The notes below the pieces were generated by a model that was not told the origin of the DNA, did not search any database, and saw only the letters and a list, made by a program, of their open reading frames with translations. Positions 5,681 to 12,765 of a stretch of DNA of 12,765 nt are shown here, piece by piece. The stretch comes from an uncultured Eubacteriales bacterium (GTDB taxonomy: Bacteria; Bacillota; Clostridia; Oscillospirales; Acutalibacteraceae). Location of the stretch: NCBI GenBank assembly GCA_900322105.1, contig ONYV01000026.1, positions 1 through 12,765 on the forward strand, read 5' to 3'. Within the stretch, counting starts at the first letter, position 1. Every line of letters begins with the position of its first letter. Made by a program: the position numbers and the translations under genes.

Positions 5681-8524
5681 ATGAAAAAATTTGCTGCCGT
5701 TCTTGCTGCAGCGCTCATTGCGCTATCGGTGTCACTGACGGTTTCTGCGGAGCCTGAGGATGAAGGATCTCAGCAGTCGGTGGAGTCTGTCGCTTCTGCG
5801 GAAGAAAACGAGGGTTCAGAGGATGCGGATCAAACAGAAGAGTCTGACGGGGATGCGCAGGAATCTTCTGCGGCGCAGGAAAACAGCGCGCAGCCATCGC
5901 AAACTCCCGCCGATACGGCAAAGGAAAGCGATCCGCCCTCGGCATCAAGCGCAAAGCTGACGGAATACCGTGTCAAAGAAGCAGGAATGAACATCGGCAT
6001 TCCGTCGGATATGTATGTGATCACCAGAGATACCGACAAGGATGATCCTGTGCTGGCAGTCAACCGCACCACCAAGGAAGAAGTGACGAAGCGTTTTGAA
6101 GAAAACGACATCTATCTGCGTGCCAACACCAGAGATTTTGCCTGTGTGGTCAACGTCACTGTTTCGGAAACGGCGGATACCAAAACGATCGGTGACCTTT
6201 CGGCTCTGAGCGAAGAAAACCTGAAAAATATCGTGAATAAGCTGCTCGAAAGCGACATTTATAAAAGCTGCTCCAAACAGACTTATAACGGCGTGCTGTT
6301 TTTGGCATTCTCCATCGGATATGACAATAACGGTACCAAAACACAGGGCGTTCAGGAATATACGATCGTAGACGGTAAAAATATCAAGATTACCTATCAG
6401 TCTTCTGCTGAAGGAAACGACCCGAATAAACCGCTGTTTTCAAGAATAATGAAGACCGTGTCCTTTGAACGCGCTGCGGTTTCTGAGGTCTCCGCAGCAG
6501 AAAAGCCGCTGAATTTCAGTCAGATCGACATCCGCTATATTTATCTGACGGTCGCTTCAGTTCTTGCGCTGATTGTGCTGATCGTGATGATCGCCGCAGG
6601 CGTCAGCTATCGGAAGTCGAAAAAAACGCCGCCGAAGAAACCGAAAAAAAAGAGATCGCCGCCTTCACAGGATTCGGCAGTAAAAAAGAAGGATGACAGT
6701 CCAAAGGATATTTTTTCGGATACGGAAAAAGAGAAAAAGAGAGATAAAAACACCGTTTCGGGGTATCGTGAGCCAAAGCGGGGAACGGTGACGCTGAAAA
6801 AAGAGTCAGGCACAGACGATGCCGACGAAAAAGAGGAACTCCCCGAGATCAAGGCAAAACCGATGACCTATGAAGTGGTGATGGAGGAATTCAGTTCATC
6901 CAAAGCCGACCGAAACAATGATACAAAAGCCGTATCGGATACAGAGCAGGAAAACGATGCGCAGGATTTCTTTGACGATGAGATCGTCTATGTTGATGGC
7001 AGCGAAAAGCTCTTTGACAGTACCTCGCAGGAAAAGACAATGACGGAAGACAAAGCGGAACAGGCGGAAACAGAGTTGTCGCCCTATGAACAGCGGTTCG
7101 GCAAAAACAGAAAAGCGCCTGCTGCAGCAGAAGACAAAACAGCCGCAGAAAATGCGTCCTCTCTCTATGAAAAGCAGTTCGGAAAAGGAAACACTGCGCA
7201 AAACAGTGACGACAAGACATCTGCCGAGCAACATACGGCGGATGGAGAAGAACAGACGGAAGTGAAAGCGGTATCCGAATCGCCTTTCTTTGCAAAATTT
7301 TTGGAGAAGCTGAAAAACACCAATGAAGAGATCGCACCCGAAATTGACGAAATGGAGCGCAGGGAATCACGGCTGCTGAACAGGGGAGATGTCCCGTCTG
7401 ACGAAGAGGAAAGCAAAAAAAAAGAAAAGTCCAAGAGTAACATAGAGCTTGAGATCTCCAAGGCGGCAGACGGCGCTCTGATCATCGGCGCAACCAGTGA
7501 AGCGGACGGAAAGCCTGTCGATATCGAGATCAGGGACGCTTCCCATTACCGTGAAGAAGAAGATCGAAAGTTAGCAGAAATGGGCTTTGAAACGGCTCGT
7601 CAGAATGAGATATATAACGCCAGAACCAAGGAAATGGAAGAAAATCCGTTTATCGTCAAAGCAAAATCGGACGTAGAGAAAGAAAAAGAACAGCAGGAAA
7701 CGCCCGAAACGAACGCAGATGAACCGTCAGAGTCTGCCGAACCGTCTGAGATCAAGGCGGAAGAAAGTCAGGACAAAACAGAAGAAAGTCAAAGCAAGAC
7801 AGAGGAAACTGCGGCCGAAGCTGACGGAAATCAGGATGCAGCAAGACCCGAAATAAAAAAATCGTCAAAAAGAAAACGCAGATCAAAAAACAGACGCAGA
7901 ACTGCTGCTCGGAATGAGCCGAAGGAGGAAACAGAAATGTTAAAACCAATCTCTGAATTTGAACGTGAAACAGGTATCGCTTTTGAAAGACCGCTGGAAC
8001 GTCAGTCACCCATTGTTCCGATGAACACGTCTTTCACACAGATCCCTCGTCTGGAAAGTGTGAACGCAGAGGAGTATAACAGGCAGTATGAGGAAATGAT
8101 GCGTTCCATGCCAAAAAACCATGCCTATGCGCAGCGATTCAGTACGCAGGAGGTCTCTCAGCCTGCCGCTCAGGAGCCTGAGCCTGAAACAGACGAGCCG
8201 ATCTTTGCAGAAACGGATGTCACTGCGCCGACAGAGCAGACTGCACCTGCACCTCTTGAAGAACCTGACGAAATGCCGATGCAGCCTGAAGAAGAAGTGC
8301 CTGCAAAGACACCCGAAGAAGAACCGCAGCAGACATCAAGCTTTAGCTTCTATCAGGGCTATGAGGAAGAAGATCCTTTTTCCGAGCTTCCCAAGGGAGA
8401 AGAAGTCATCATAAAGGATCATAAGAAAAAGAGCAGCATCCCCTTTGGCGAAAGACTGAAACGGTCTTTGGGAAAACTCTTCGCTTCTGACGATGTTTAT
8501 GAGGATGAGGAGGAGGAAGAATGA
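5681..8524 (+). CDS. Large bitopic membrane protein with long acidic cytoplasmic tail, function unknown
   Basis: The start is ATG 5681 with AAGGAGG seven bases upstream. The 947-residue product has a signal peptide (MKKFAAVLAAALIALSVSL, likely cut after VSA at residue 23). A Glu/Ser-rich disordered stretch runs to about 92, and a compact-looking extracellular domain covers about 93-275. One membrane span lies at about 286-310, followed by a Lys-rich stop-transfer segment (KKPKKKR). The remaining roughly 620 residues are highly charged and mostly predicted disordered. Within them are two copies of a short motif, S-x-Y-E-x-x-F-G-K (467-475 and 494-502), a looser third at 814-820 (HAYAQRF), and a basic patch near 725-745 (KRKRRSKNRRR). 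The tail ends in a run of Glu. The extracellular part recalls small secreted alpha/beta domains of clostridia, but I cannot name a family. The stop overlaps the pyrC start as ATGA, implying translational coupling. A scaffold, adhesion or signalling role is speculation. Confidence 0.9.
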   Translation: MKKFAAVLAAALIALSVSLTVSAEPEDEGSQQSVESVASAEENEGSEDADQTEESDGDAQESSAAQENSAQPSQTPADTAKESDPPSASSAKLTEYRVKEAGMNIGIPSDMYVITRDTDKDDPVLAVNRTTKEEVTKRFEENDIYLRANTRDFACVVNVTVSETADTKTIGDLSALSEENLKNIVNKLLESDIYKSCSKQTYNGVLFLAFSIGYDNNGTKTQGVQEYTIVDGKNIKITYQSSAEGNDPNKPLFSRIMKTVSFERAAVSEVSAAEKPLNFSQIDIRYIYLTVASVLALIVLIVMIAAGVSYRKSKKTPPKKPKKKRSPPSQDSAVKKKDDSPKDIFSDTEKEKKRDKNTVSGYREPKRGTVTLKKESGTDDADEKEELPEIKAKPMTYEVVMEEFSSSKADRNNDTKAVSDTEQENDAQDFFDDEIVYVDGSEKLFDSTSQEKTMTEDKAEQAETELSPYEQRFGKNRKAPAAAEDKTAAENASSLYEKQFGKGNTAQNSDDKTSAEQHTADGEEQTEVKAVSESPFFAKFLEKLKNTNEEIAPEIDEMERRESRLLNRGDVPSDEEESKKKEKSKSNIELEISKAADGALIIGATSEADGKPVDIEIRDASHYREEEDRKLAEMGFETARQNEIYNARTKEMEENPFIVKAKSDVEKEKEQQETPETNADEPSESAEPSEIKAEESQDKTEESQSKTEETAAEADGNQDAARPEIKKSSKRKRRSKNRRRTAARNEPKEETEMLKPISEFERETGIAFERPLERQSPIVPMNTSFTQIPRLESVNAEEYNRQYEEMMRSMPKNHAYAQRFSTQEVSQPAAQEPEPETDEPIFAETDVTAPTEQTAPAPLEEPDEMPMQPEEEVPAKTPEEEPQQTSSFSFYQGYEEEDPFSELPKGEEVIIKDHKKKSSIPFGERLKRSLGKLFASDDVYEDEEEEE

Positions 8525-9789
8525 GCAGTATCCTGATCAAAAATGTCCGCATCCTTGACCCTGCGAACCGTCGGGATGAGATCGGGGAGATCGGTATCAA
8601 AGACGGCAGATTTGTCCTGCCGCAGGATATCGACGCAGATGCCGAAGTGATCGACGGCAGCGGCGTGACGGCTTCCCCCGGACTGATCGACCTTCATGTT
8701 CACCTCAGAGACCCGGGACAGACCGAAAAGGAAGATATTATCACAGGATGCAGAGCGGCAGCCGCAGGCGGCGTGACGCAGCTTCTGGCGATGCCGAATA
8801 CCGTTCCGTCTGTAGATTCACCCGAAACGGTTCGCTATATCATCGAAAAAGCAAAAAATGCTGATGCCAAGGTACACGTGGTCGGTGCGATCACAAAGGG
8901 ACTGAAGGGCCACGAAGCAACGGATATCCGCGCGCTTGTTGAAGCAGGTATTTCCGCACTGTCCGATGACGGTGTGCCTGTGCTGGATACTTCTATCATG
9001 GTGGAAGCCATGAAAACGGCATCACAGCCCGACATTCGTATCCCTGTAACGGCTCACTGTGAAGATCCGTACTTAGCAGGGGGCAAGGTGAACGAGGGAG
9101 AGATCTCACGCACTCTCGGCGTAAAAGGAATGCCTGCGGCGGCAGAGGACGCAGGAACGGCAAGAGAACTGGCGCTTGCGGAAGCCTATCATGTGCCGAT
9201 CCACATCTGCCATGTCAGCACTTGTACGTCTGCTGCCATGATACGTGACGCAAAAAAACGGGGCGTTGCCGTTACCGCAGAAACAGCGCCGCATTACCTC
9301 ATGCTGACAGAACAGGAACTGTTAAAGAGAGATGCGGATTATCGGATGAATCCGCCGCTGAGAACGGAGCGTGACCGTCTGGCGATGATCGAAGCGCTCA
9401 GGGACGGCACGATCGACTGTATCGCTACCGACCATGCGCCGCATACGCCCGAACAGAAAGCAGATTTCGTTTCTGCGCCCAACGGCTCGATCGGTATGGA
9501 AACATCCTTTGCCGCAGCCTATACGGTGCTGGTGAAAGGCGGCGTGATGAGCGAAGCGGAGCTGATCCGCAAGATGTCCGTCAATCCTGCTGCGATTTTG
9601 CACACCTACGGCGGAACGCTGACGATCGGCGAGCAGGCGGATCTGATGCTCTATCAGCAGGAGGACTGGACAGTTGACCCGGAAAAGCTGCACGGCAAGT
9701 CGAAAAACACACCTTTCAAAGGACTGACGCTCAGCGCAAAAGTAAAGCTCACGATCTATCACGGCAGGATCGTCTACCGTGATATCTGA
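8521..9789 (+). CDS. pyrC: Dihydroorotase
   Basis: This 422-residue cytoplasmic enzyme closes N-carbamoyl-aspartate into dihydroorotate, the third step of UMP synthesis. It is a class I dihydroorotase of the amidohydrolase fold. The metal and catalytic residues are in place: DLHVHLRDPG (His59, His61), LSDDGVP (Asp149-150), AHCEDP (His179), HICHVST (His231) and ATDHAPH (Asp304), positions almost identical to those of Bacillus dihydroorotases. The length is normal. The ATG at 8521 overlaps the stop codon of the upstream membrane-protein gene (ATGA), and the purine-rich GAGGAGGAAG encoding that protein's poly-Glu end serves as the ribosome site. A stop at 9787-9789 and a 31-base gap lead to pyrF. 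Other pyr genes (carAB, pyrB, pyrD, pyrE) are not in the window. Confidence 0.97.
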   Translation: MSSILIKNVRILDPANRRDEIGEIGIKDGRFVLPQDIDADAEVIDGSGVTASPGLIDLHVHLRDPGQTEKEDIITGCRAAAAGGVTQLLAMPNTVPSVDSPETVRYIIEKAKNADAKVHVVGAITKGLKGHEATDIRALVEAGISALSDDGVPVLDTSIMVEAMKTASQPDIRIPVTAHCEDPYLAGGKVNEGEISRTLGVKGMPAAAEDAGTARELALAEAYHVPIHICHVSTCTSAAMIRDAKKRGVAVTAETAPHYLMLTEQELLKRDADYRMNPPLRTERDRLAMIEALRDGTIDCIATDHAPHTPEQKADFVSAPNGSIGMETSFAAAYTVLVKGGVMSEAELIRKMSVNPAAILHTYGGTLTIGEQADLMLYQQEDWTVDPEKLHGKSKNTPFKGLTLSAKVKLTIYHGRIVYRDI

Positions 9790-9820
9790 AACCAATATAA
9801 CTATAACGGAGGAATGCACT

Positions 9821-10753
9821 ATGTCATTTGACAGACTGATCGAAGGGATCAAAAGAACCAATAACCCGACCGTAGCAGGTCTTGACCCGAAGCTGGACTA
9901 TATCCCTGATTTTATCAAGGAACAGGCGTTTGCACGGTACGGCAGGACGCTGGAGGGCGCTGCGGAAGCGCTGTTTGTCTTTAACAAAGGATTGATCGAT
10001 GCGCTGTGTGATATCGTGCCTGCCGTCAAGCCGCAGGCAGCTTATTATGAGATGTACGGCTGGCAGGGTGTCAGAGCGCTGGAAAAAACCATTGCCTATG
10101 CCAAAAGCAAGGGAATGTTCGTGATCACGGACGGCAAGCGCAATGATATCGGCACAACGATGGAAGCCTATGCAAAGGCGCACCTTGGAGAAACTGCAGT
10201 AGAGGGTGAAGTGTTTGAGCCGTTCGGCGGTGATGCGCTGACAGTCAATGCTTACCTTGGTACAGACGGCGTAAAGCCCGTGCTGAACGTCTGCAAGGAA
10301 AAGGACAAGGGCTTGTTCATCCTCGTCAAGACTTCCAATCCTTCCTCAGGCGAACTGCAGGACAGAACCCTGGACGACGGACTGACGATCTACCGCACAA
10401 TGGGCGGTATGTGTGAAAAATGGGGCGAAGAACTGATGGGACAGTATGGCTACAGCGGCGTTGGCGCTGTTGTCGGCGCAACCTATCCTCAGCAGCTTGG
10501 CGAGCTGAGAAAAGAACTGCCGCATACTTTCTTCTTAGTACCCGGTTACGGCGCACAAGGCGGCGGCGCAAAGGATGTGGCGCCTGCGTTTGATGAAAAC
10601 GGTCTTGGTGCGATCATCAATTCCTCTCGCGGCATCATGTGCGCATGGAAAAAAGAAGAGGGTCTTGACCCTGCGGAATATGCTGCGGCAGCGCGCAGAG
10701 AAGCTATTCGTATGAGAGATGAGATCACTGCGGAGTGCTGTCATGGAGTATGA
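9821..10753 (+). CDS. pyrF: Orotidine-5'-phosphate decarboxylase, type 2
   Basis: This 310-residue cytoplasmic enzyme decarboxylates OMP to UMP, the last step of de novo pyrimidine synthesis. The start chosen is ATG 9821, preceded at eight bases by GGAGG (9808-9812). An in-frame ATG at 9779 would lie inside pyrC and has no ribosome site. The catalytic loop DGKRNDIG has Asp104, Lys106 and Asp109. LVKTSNPSSGE, PGYGAQGG and NSSRGI are hallmarks of the longer type 2 (mycobacterial-type) PyrF, not the short 230-residue type 1. Its 3' end overlaps the next gene by 11 bases, so it belongs to the same operon as pyrC. Confidence 0.96.
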   Translation: MSFDRLIEGIKRTNNPTVAGLDPKLDYIPDFIKEQAFARYGRTLEGAAEALFVFNKGLIDALCDIVPAVKPQAAYYEMYGWQGVRALEKTIAYAKSKGMFVITDGKRNDIGTTMEAYAKAHLGETAVEGEVFEPFGGDALTVNAYLGTDGVKPVLNVCKEKDKGLFILVKTSNPSSGELQDRTLDDGLTIYRTMGGMCEKWGEELMGQYGYSGVGAVVGATYPQQLGELRKELPHTFFLVPGYGAQGGGAKDVAPAFDENGLGAIINSSRGIMCAWKKEEGLDPAEYAAAARREAIRMRDEITAECCHGV

Positions 10754-11366
10754 AGCGGTATTGCAGGGTAACTGGGAAGAAAGAGGCGTGATCGGCAGCA
10801 GGATCGAGATCAGCGGCAGCGGCATCGTTTTTCTCTGGCAGGGCGGTGAAGTGCTGAAAACCGTCTTTACAGCGGAAAAGCATGATGATGTGATCGAACT
10901 GAAGCTGAAAGAAAACGGTCTGCGCTATGCGTCTGCGCAAAGTGATTATGCGTCCGTCGAGCGTGTTTTTTACGAAAACGGCAGACTGCATTATATCAAG
11001 AACTTTCCTATCACGGGTCTTTCGGAGGACGTGATGGAAAAAACCGACCGTTCACGCTATGGTGATCTCAGGATCGATGATACCCTGCTCAATAAAATTC
11101 AGGGCAAGTGGAGCGATAAAAGCGGCTTTACACGTCTGACGATCGAAAAAGACCGGCTGCGTTTTGACGATAGGATCATTCCGATCCATGCTGCGGTCAA
11201 AGCTTACCGCAGTTACGGTGAGGATTTCGCTGTGATCGCCCACGATCCTGCTGTACACGGCATTGGTTATTATTCCGATCTGGTATATGCGGACGGAGTG
11301 TTGAAGGGGTATATTCTTGTGTGCGATGTGGGAATGCACGATGTCGCACTGCATCATGTTCCCTGA
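10743..11366 (+). CDS. Hypothetical protein with two similar halves, coupled to pyrF
   Basis: I do not recognise this 207-residue protein. The start ATG 10743 follows GGAG (10732-10735) at seven bases and overlaps the end of pyrF by 11 bases; a start at 10719 would overlap further and lacks a ribosome site. There is no signal peptide or membrane span, so it should be cytoplasmic. It appears to be a tandem duplication. The first half opens with LQGNW (7-11) and the second with IQGKW (119-123), each followed by about 80 residues of alternating polar and hydrophobic positions typical of beta strands. This suggests two small beta-barrel or sandwich domains, perhaps lipocalin-like, but that is inference. 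Co-translation with pyrF suggests related expression and does not prove a pyrimidine role. Confidence 0.82.
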   Translation: MEYEAVLQGNWEERGVIGSRIEISGSGIVFLWQGGEVLKTVFTAEKHDDVIELKLKENGLRYASAQSDYASVERVFYENGRLHYIKNFPITGLSEDVMEKTDRSRYGDLRIDDTLLNKIQGKWSDKSGFTRLTIEKDRLRFDDRIIPIHAAVKAYRSYGEDFAVIAHDPAVHGIGYYSDLVYADGVLKGYILVCDVGMHDVALHHVP

Positions 11367-11383
11367 ATGGCATCTCCCTGTGC

Positions 11384-11402
11384 AAAAAATGAAGCATTTT
11401 TT
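11384..11402 (+). terminator. AT-rich hairpin ending the pyr operon
   Basis: AAAAAATG (11384-11391) and CATTTTTT (11395-11402) form eight pairs around AAG, 18 bases after the stop of the 207-residue gene. The stem has only one GC pair, so termination may be weak; the stronger hairpin at 11534-11567 could back it up. Confidence 0.4.
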
Positions 11403-11479
11403 ACATAACTTTACATTTTTTTCATAAAGAATTATATCTTTATTAACGATTTGTTTATCAATCGCTTATGAAATCATAC

Positions 11480-11485
11480 TATACT
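11480..11485 (+). promoter_or_regulatory. Candidate -10 element upstream of the patatin-like gene
   Basis: TATACT lies in a very AT-rich stretch (11400-11480). The best -35 candidate, TTGTTT at 11451-11456, is too far for this -10 (23 bases) but fits an overlapping CATACT at 11475-11480 with 18 bases. A start near 11490 would put the terminator at 11534-11567 inside the leader. Confidence 0.35.
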
Positions 11486-11533
11486 GATTCTAACGAAATG
11501 TTCGGATCTTTAGGATCGTATGATTAAGATTCC

Positions 11534-11567
11534 AAAAAGCCCTGTCGTTTCGGACAGGGCTTTTTTT
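11534..11567. terminator. Strong intrinsic terminator upstream of the patatin-like gene
   Basis: GCCCTGTC (11539-11546) and GACAGGGC (11553-11560) form a perfect GC-rich stem with a GTTTCG loop. It is flanked by five A on the left and seven T on the right, so it can work in both directions. It ends 27 bases before the ATG of the next gene. It either ends the upstream pyr transcript or, if the promoter near 11480 is real, makes a roughly 75-base short RNA or attenuator. Confidence 0.85.
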
Positions 11568-11594
11568 GGGGATCGATACAGAGGCGGTTTAGTT

Positions 11595-12458
11595 ATGTCA
11601 GTAGGACTCATTCTGGAAGGCGGCGGCAATCGCGGCGCTTATACTGCGGGCGTGCTGGATGTATTGTCGGAGAATGATATTTATATTCCCGACACATACG
11701 GCGTTTCCGCAGGCGCCTGCAATGCTATGTCGTATCTTTCCAAGCAAAGAAAAAGAAATTATCATATCTATATGGACTATGCGTCCGACCCTCGTTACAG
11801 CGGTATCAGGCTGCTGATGAAAACAGGCAGTCTGTTTGGGTTCGATTTTATTTTTGGCGAGCTTGCCGAAACGCTCCTGCCCTTTGATTTTGATGAATTT
11901 GAAAGAACCTCTATGAAGCTGCATATTTGCGCAACGGATGTTGAAACAGGAAAGCCTGTTTTTTTCAGCAACCGTGATGTCAAAATGGGCGACTGCCGCG
12001 CACTGATCGCATCGGCGTCGATGCCTATGGTTGCAAATATTGCCGAGTTGAACGGATACAAGCTGTTAGACGGCGGCATTACGGCGCCGATCCCGATCGA
12101 CTTTGCGATCAAAGACGGCATTCAGAAAAATATTGTCGTTTTAACAAGAGATCGCACATTTGTCAAAAAAGACAAGCCTGATGTCCCTTTGTTTTTGCTC
12201 AAGAGGAAATACAAAGCCTATCCGAATCTCATAAAAGCCATACTGGATCGTCCGAAGATCTACAATCGTGAACGTGCACTTTGCTTTGAAGAGCAGGACA
12301 AAGGAAATGCGCTGCTGATCGTTCCCTCCGAGCCGATCAACATCAAGCGTCAATCCAAAAACACCGAAGAGCTGGAAGCACTTTATCAAATGGGCGTTCG
12401 CGACACCCAACAAAAATTAGTCGAAATCAACCGCTTTATAGCCATGAACACCCCATAG
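11595..12458 (+). CDS. Patatin-like phospholipase family protein
   Basis: This 287-residue protein carries the patatin Ser-Asp dyad: oxyanion loop GGGNRGA at 9-15, nucleophile elbow GVSAG with Ser38, and LLDGG with Asp159. Patatin-like enzymes are lipid acyl hydrolases; the physiological substrate here is unknown. The C-terminal third (RPKIYN near 215 and the Leu/Glu-rich end) resembles the E. coli YjjU subgroup. There is no signal peptide or clear membrane span, so it is probably cytoplasmic or peripheral. The ATG at 11595 was chosen because the in-frame ATG at 11520 would translate straight through the terminator stem at 11534-11567; a GAGGCGG at 11581-11587 provides a modest ribosome site. 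It appears to be a single-gene unit. Confidence 0.92.
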   Translation: MSVGLILEGGGNRGAYTAGVLDVLSENDIYIPDTYGVSAGACNAMSYLSKQRKRNYHIYMDYASDPRYSGIRLLMKTGSLFGFDFIFGELAETLLPFDFDEFERTSMKLHICATDVETGKPVFFSNRDVKMGDCRALIASASMPMVANIAELNGYKLLDGGITAPIPIDFAIKDGIQKNIVVLTRDRTFVKKDKPDVPLFLLKRKYKAYPNLIKAILDRPKIYNRERALCFEEQDKGNALLIVPSEPINIKRQSKNTEELEALYQMGVRDTQQKLVEINRFIAMNTP

Positions 12459-12484
12459 CGCAGAGCCTGCGCTCCCCTGTGGGG
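12457..12484 (+). terminator. Back-to-back hairpins at the end of the patatin-like gene
   Basis: AGCGCAG-AGC-CTGCGCT (12457-12473) overlaps the TAG stop codon and is followed at once by CCCC-TGT-GGGG (12474-12484). No U-run follows, so termination is uncertain. They may instead protect the 3' end of the mRNA. Confidence 0.35.
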
Positions 12485-12516
12485 AATCATCGGTATTCTT
12501 TCTTCGTATCGCCGTC

Positions 12517-12538
12517 GCAGGCTATAAAAGCCTGCTTT
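12517..12538 (+). terminator. Possible terminator downstream of the patatin-like gene
   Basis: GCAGGCT (12517-12523) and AGCCTGC (12529-12535) pair around ATAAA and are followed by TTTGGGCTT. The stem is strong for its length and the U-run short. It is the best terminator candidate for the gene ending at 12458. Confidence 0.45.
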
Positions 12539-12581
12539 GGGCTTACATTTACAGAATTGTTGCTTTACCGCACTAATAAAT

Positions 12582-12666
12582 CAGACTTCCTCGGGAACCG
12601 GAGAAGTGCCGTATTACGCAGATGAGACAAGTAAGACGGTGCTTCGGAAGTTTCCGAGGAAGTCTG
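12582..12666. repeat. Dispersed hairpin repeat, long copy (85-base inverted-repeat element)
   Basis: Perfect 13-base terminal inverted repeats (CAGACTTCCTCGG at 12582-12594 and its complement at 12654-12666) enclose a second imperfect stem: GTGCCGTATTAC at 12607-12618 against GTAAGACGGTGC at 12632-12643. The whole folds into one long imperfect hairpin. AATAA outside the left end and TTATT outside the right extend the symmetry. The last 23 bases are identical to 5553-5575. It encodes no protein of its own and looks like a REP-like or miniature inverted-repeat (MITE-like) element. Confidence 0.7.
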
Positions 12667-12765
12667 TTATTATGGAAGGCGTAATCAGGGAAACGGATCA
12701 GCCGCGCTTTGTGTTGGTGATATAAGCGTTAGCGGTCTGGACGACTGTGATCTTGAGGCTGTTGT

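Larger units (their letters stand above)
12459..12765. other. Gene-free tail of the window
   Basis: This stretch holds the hairpins and the 85-base inverted-repeat element listed separately. The only open frame of note (12537-12725, plus) runs through the inverted repeat, has no ribosome site and is unlikely to be a gene. From 12667 to the end I see no recognisable feature; a gene may begin beyond the window. Confidence 0.5.

Noticed and set aside
11520..11594. N-terminal extension of the patatin-like protein from ATG 11520
   Set aside because: The 25 extra residues are encoded by a perfect intrinsic terminator, and the conserved patatin fold begins right after ATG 11595.
12537..12725. 62-codon plus-strand open frame at the right end
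   Set aside because: It runs through the 85-base inverted repeat, has no ribosome site and an unconvincing composition.

Overview
The window most likely comes from a low-to-mid GC Gram-positive anaerobe of the Clostridia, with Ruminococcus or another Oscillospiraceae the best guess. The evidence is the strong AGGAGG-type ribosome binding sites, an RNase Y gene, a giant acyl-CoA dehydratase activase-type protein typical of strict anaerobes, a clostridial-style bitopic membrane protein, and a pyrC-pyrF pair. No rRNA, tRNA, CRISPR array, phage gene or transposase gene was seen. The genus is inferred from gene style, not from a marker gene.

Layout. (1) Positions 1-2821, minus strand: the first 940 residues of a tandem-activase/DUF2229 protein, running off the left edge. 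(2) 2822-3778: a 957-base divergent intergenic region. It holds a candidate minus-strand promoter with a 19-base palindrome, a good plus-strand promoter, and a leader of about 460 bases with four small hairpins. (3) 3779-5271: RNase Y. Its membrane anchor and its enzymatic body lie in different reading frames, and the linker between them looks about 20 residues short. A strong terminator follows. (4) 5338-5680: a promoter and a leader with three hairpins, the last being terminator-like. (5) 5681-11366: a tightly packed likely operon of a 947-residue membrane protein of unknown function, pyrC (dihydroorotase), pyrF (orotidine-5'-phosphate decarboxylase, type 2) and a 207-residue protein with two similar halves. 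The first and second genes overlap as ATGA, and the third and fourth by 11 bases. (6) 11367-11594: an AT-rich gap with a weak terminator, a candidate promoter and a very strong GC/U-run terminator just before (7) 11595-12458, a patatin-like phospholipase. (8) 12459-12765: a gene-free tail of hairpins, including an 85-base inverted-repeat element that shares a 23-base half with a hairpin in the leader at 5545-5575.

How the genes work together. pyrC and pyrF supply two steps of UMP synthesis (ring closure to dihydroorotate, and decarboxylation of OMP); the other pyr genes must lie elsewhere. The large membrane protein and the duplicated 207-residue protein are probably co-expressed with them, but their roles are unknown. 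RNase Y, the patatin-like protein and the activase are separate units with their own signals.

The items most worth a second look are the broken or recoded start of rny, the structured leader in front of the membrane-protein/pyr operon, and the dispersed hairpin repeat. I did not find convincing evidence of a wholly new multi-gene system.
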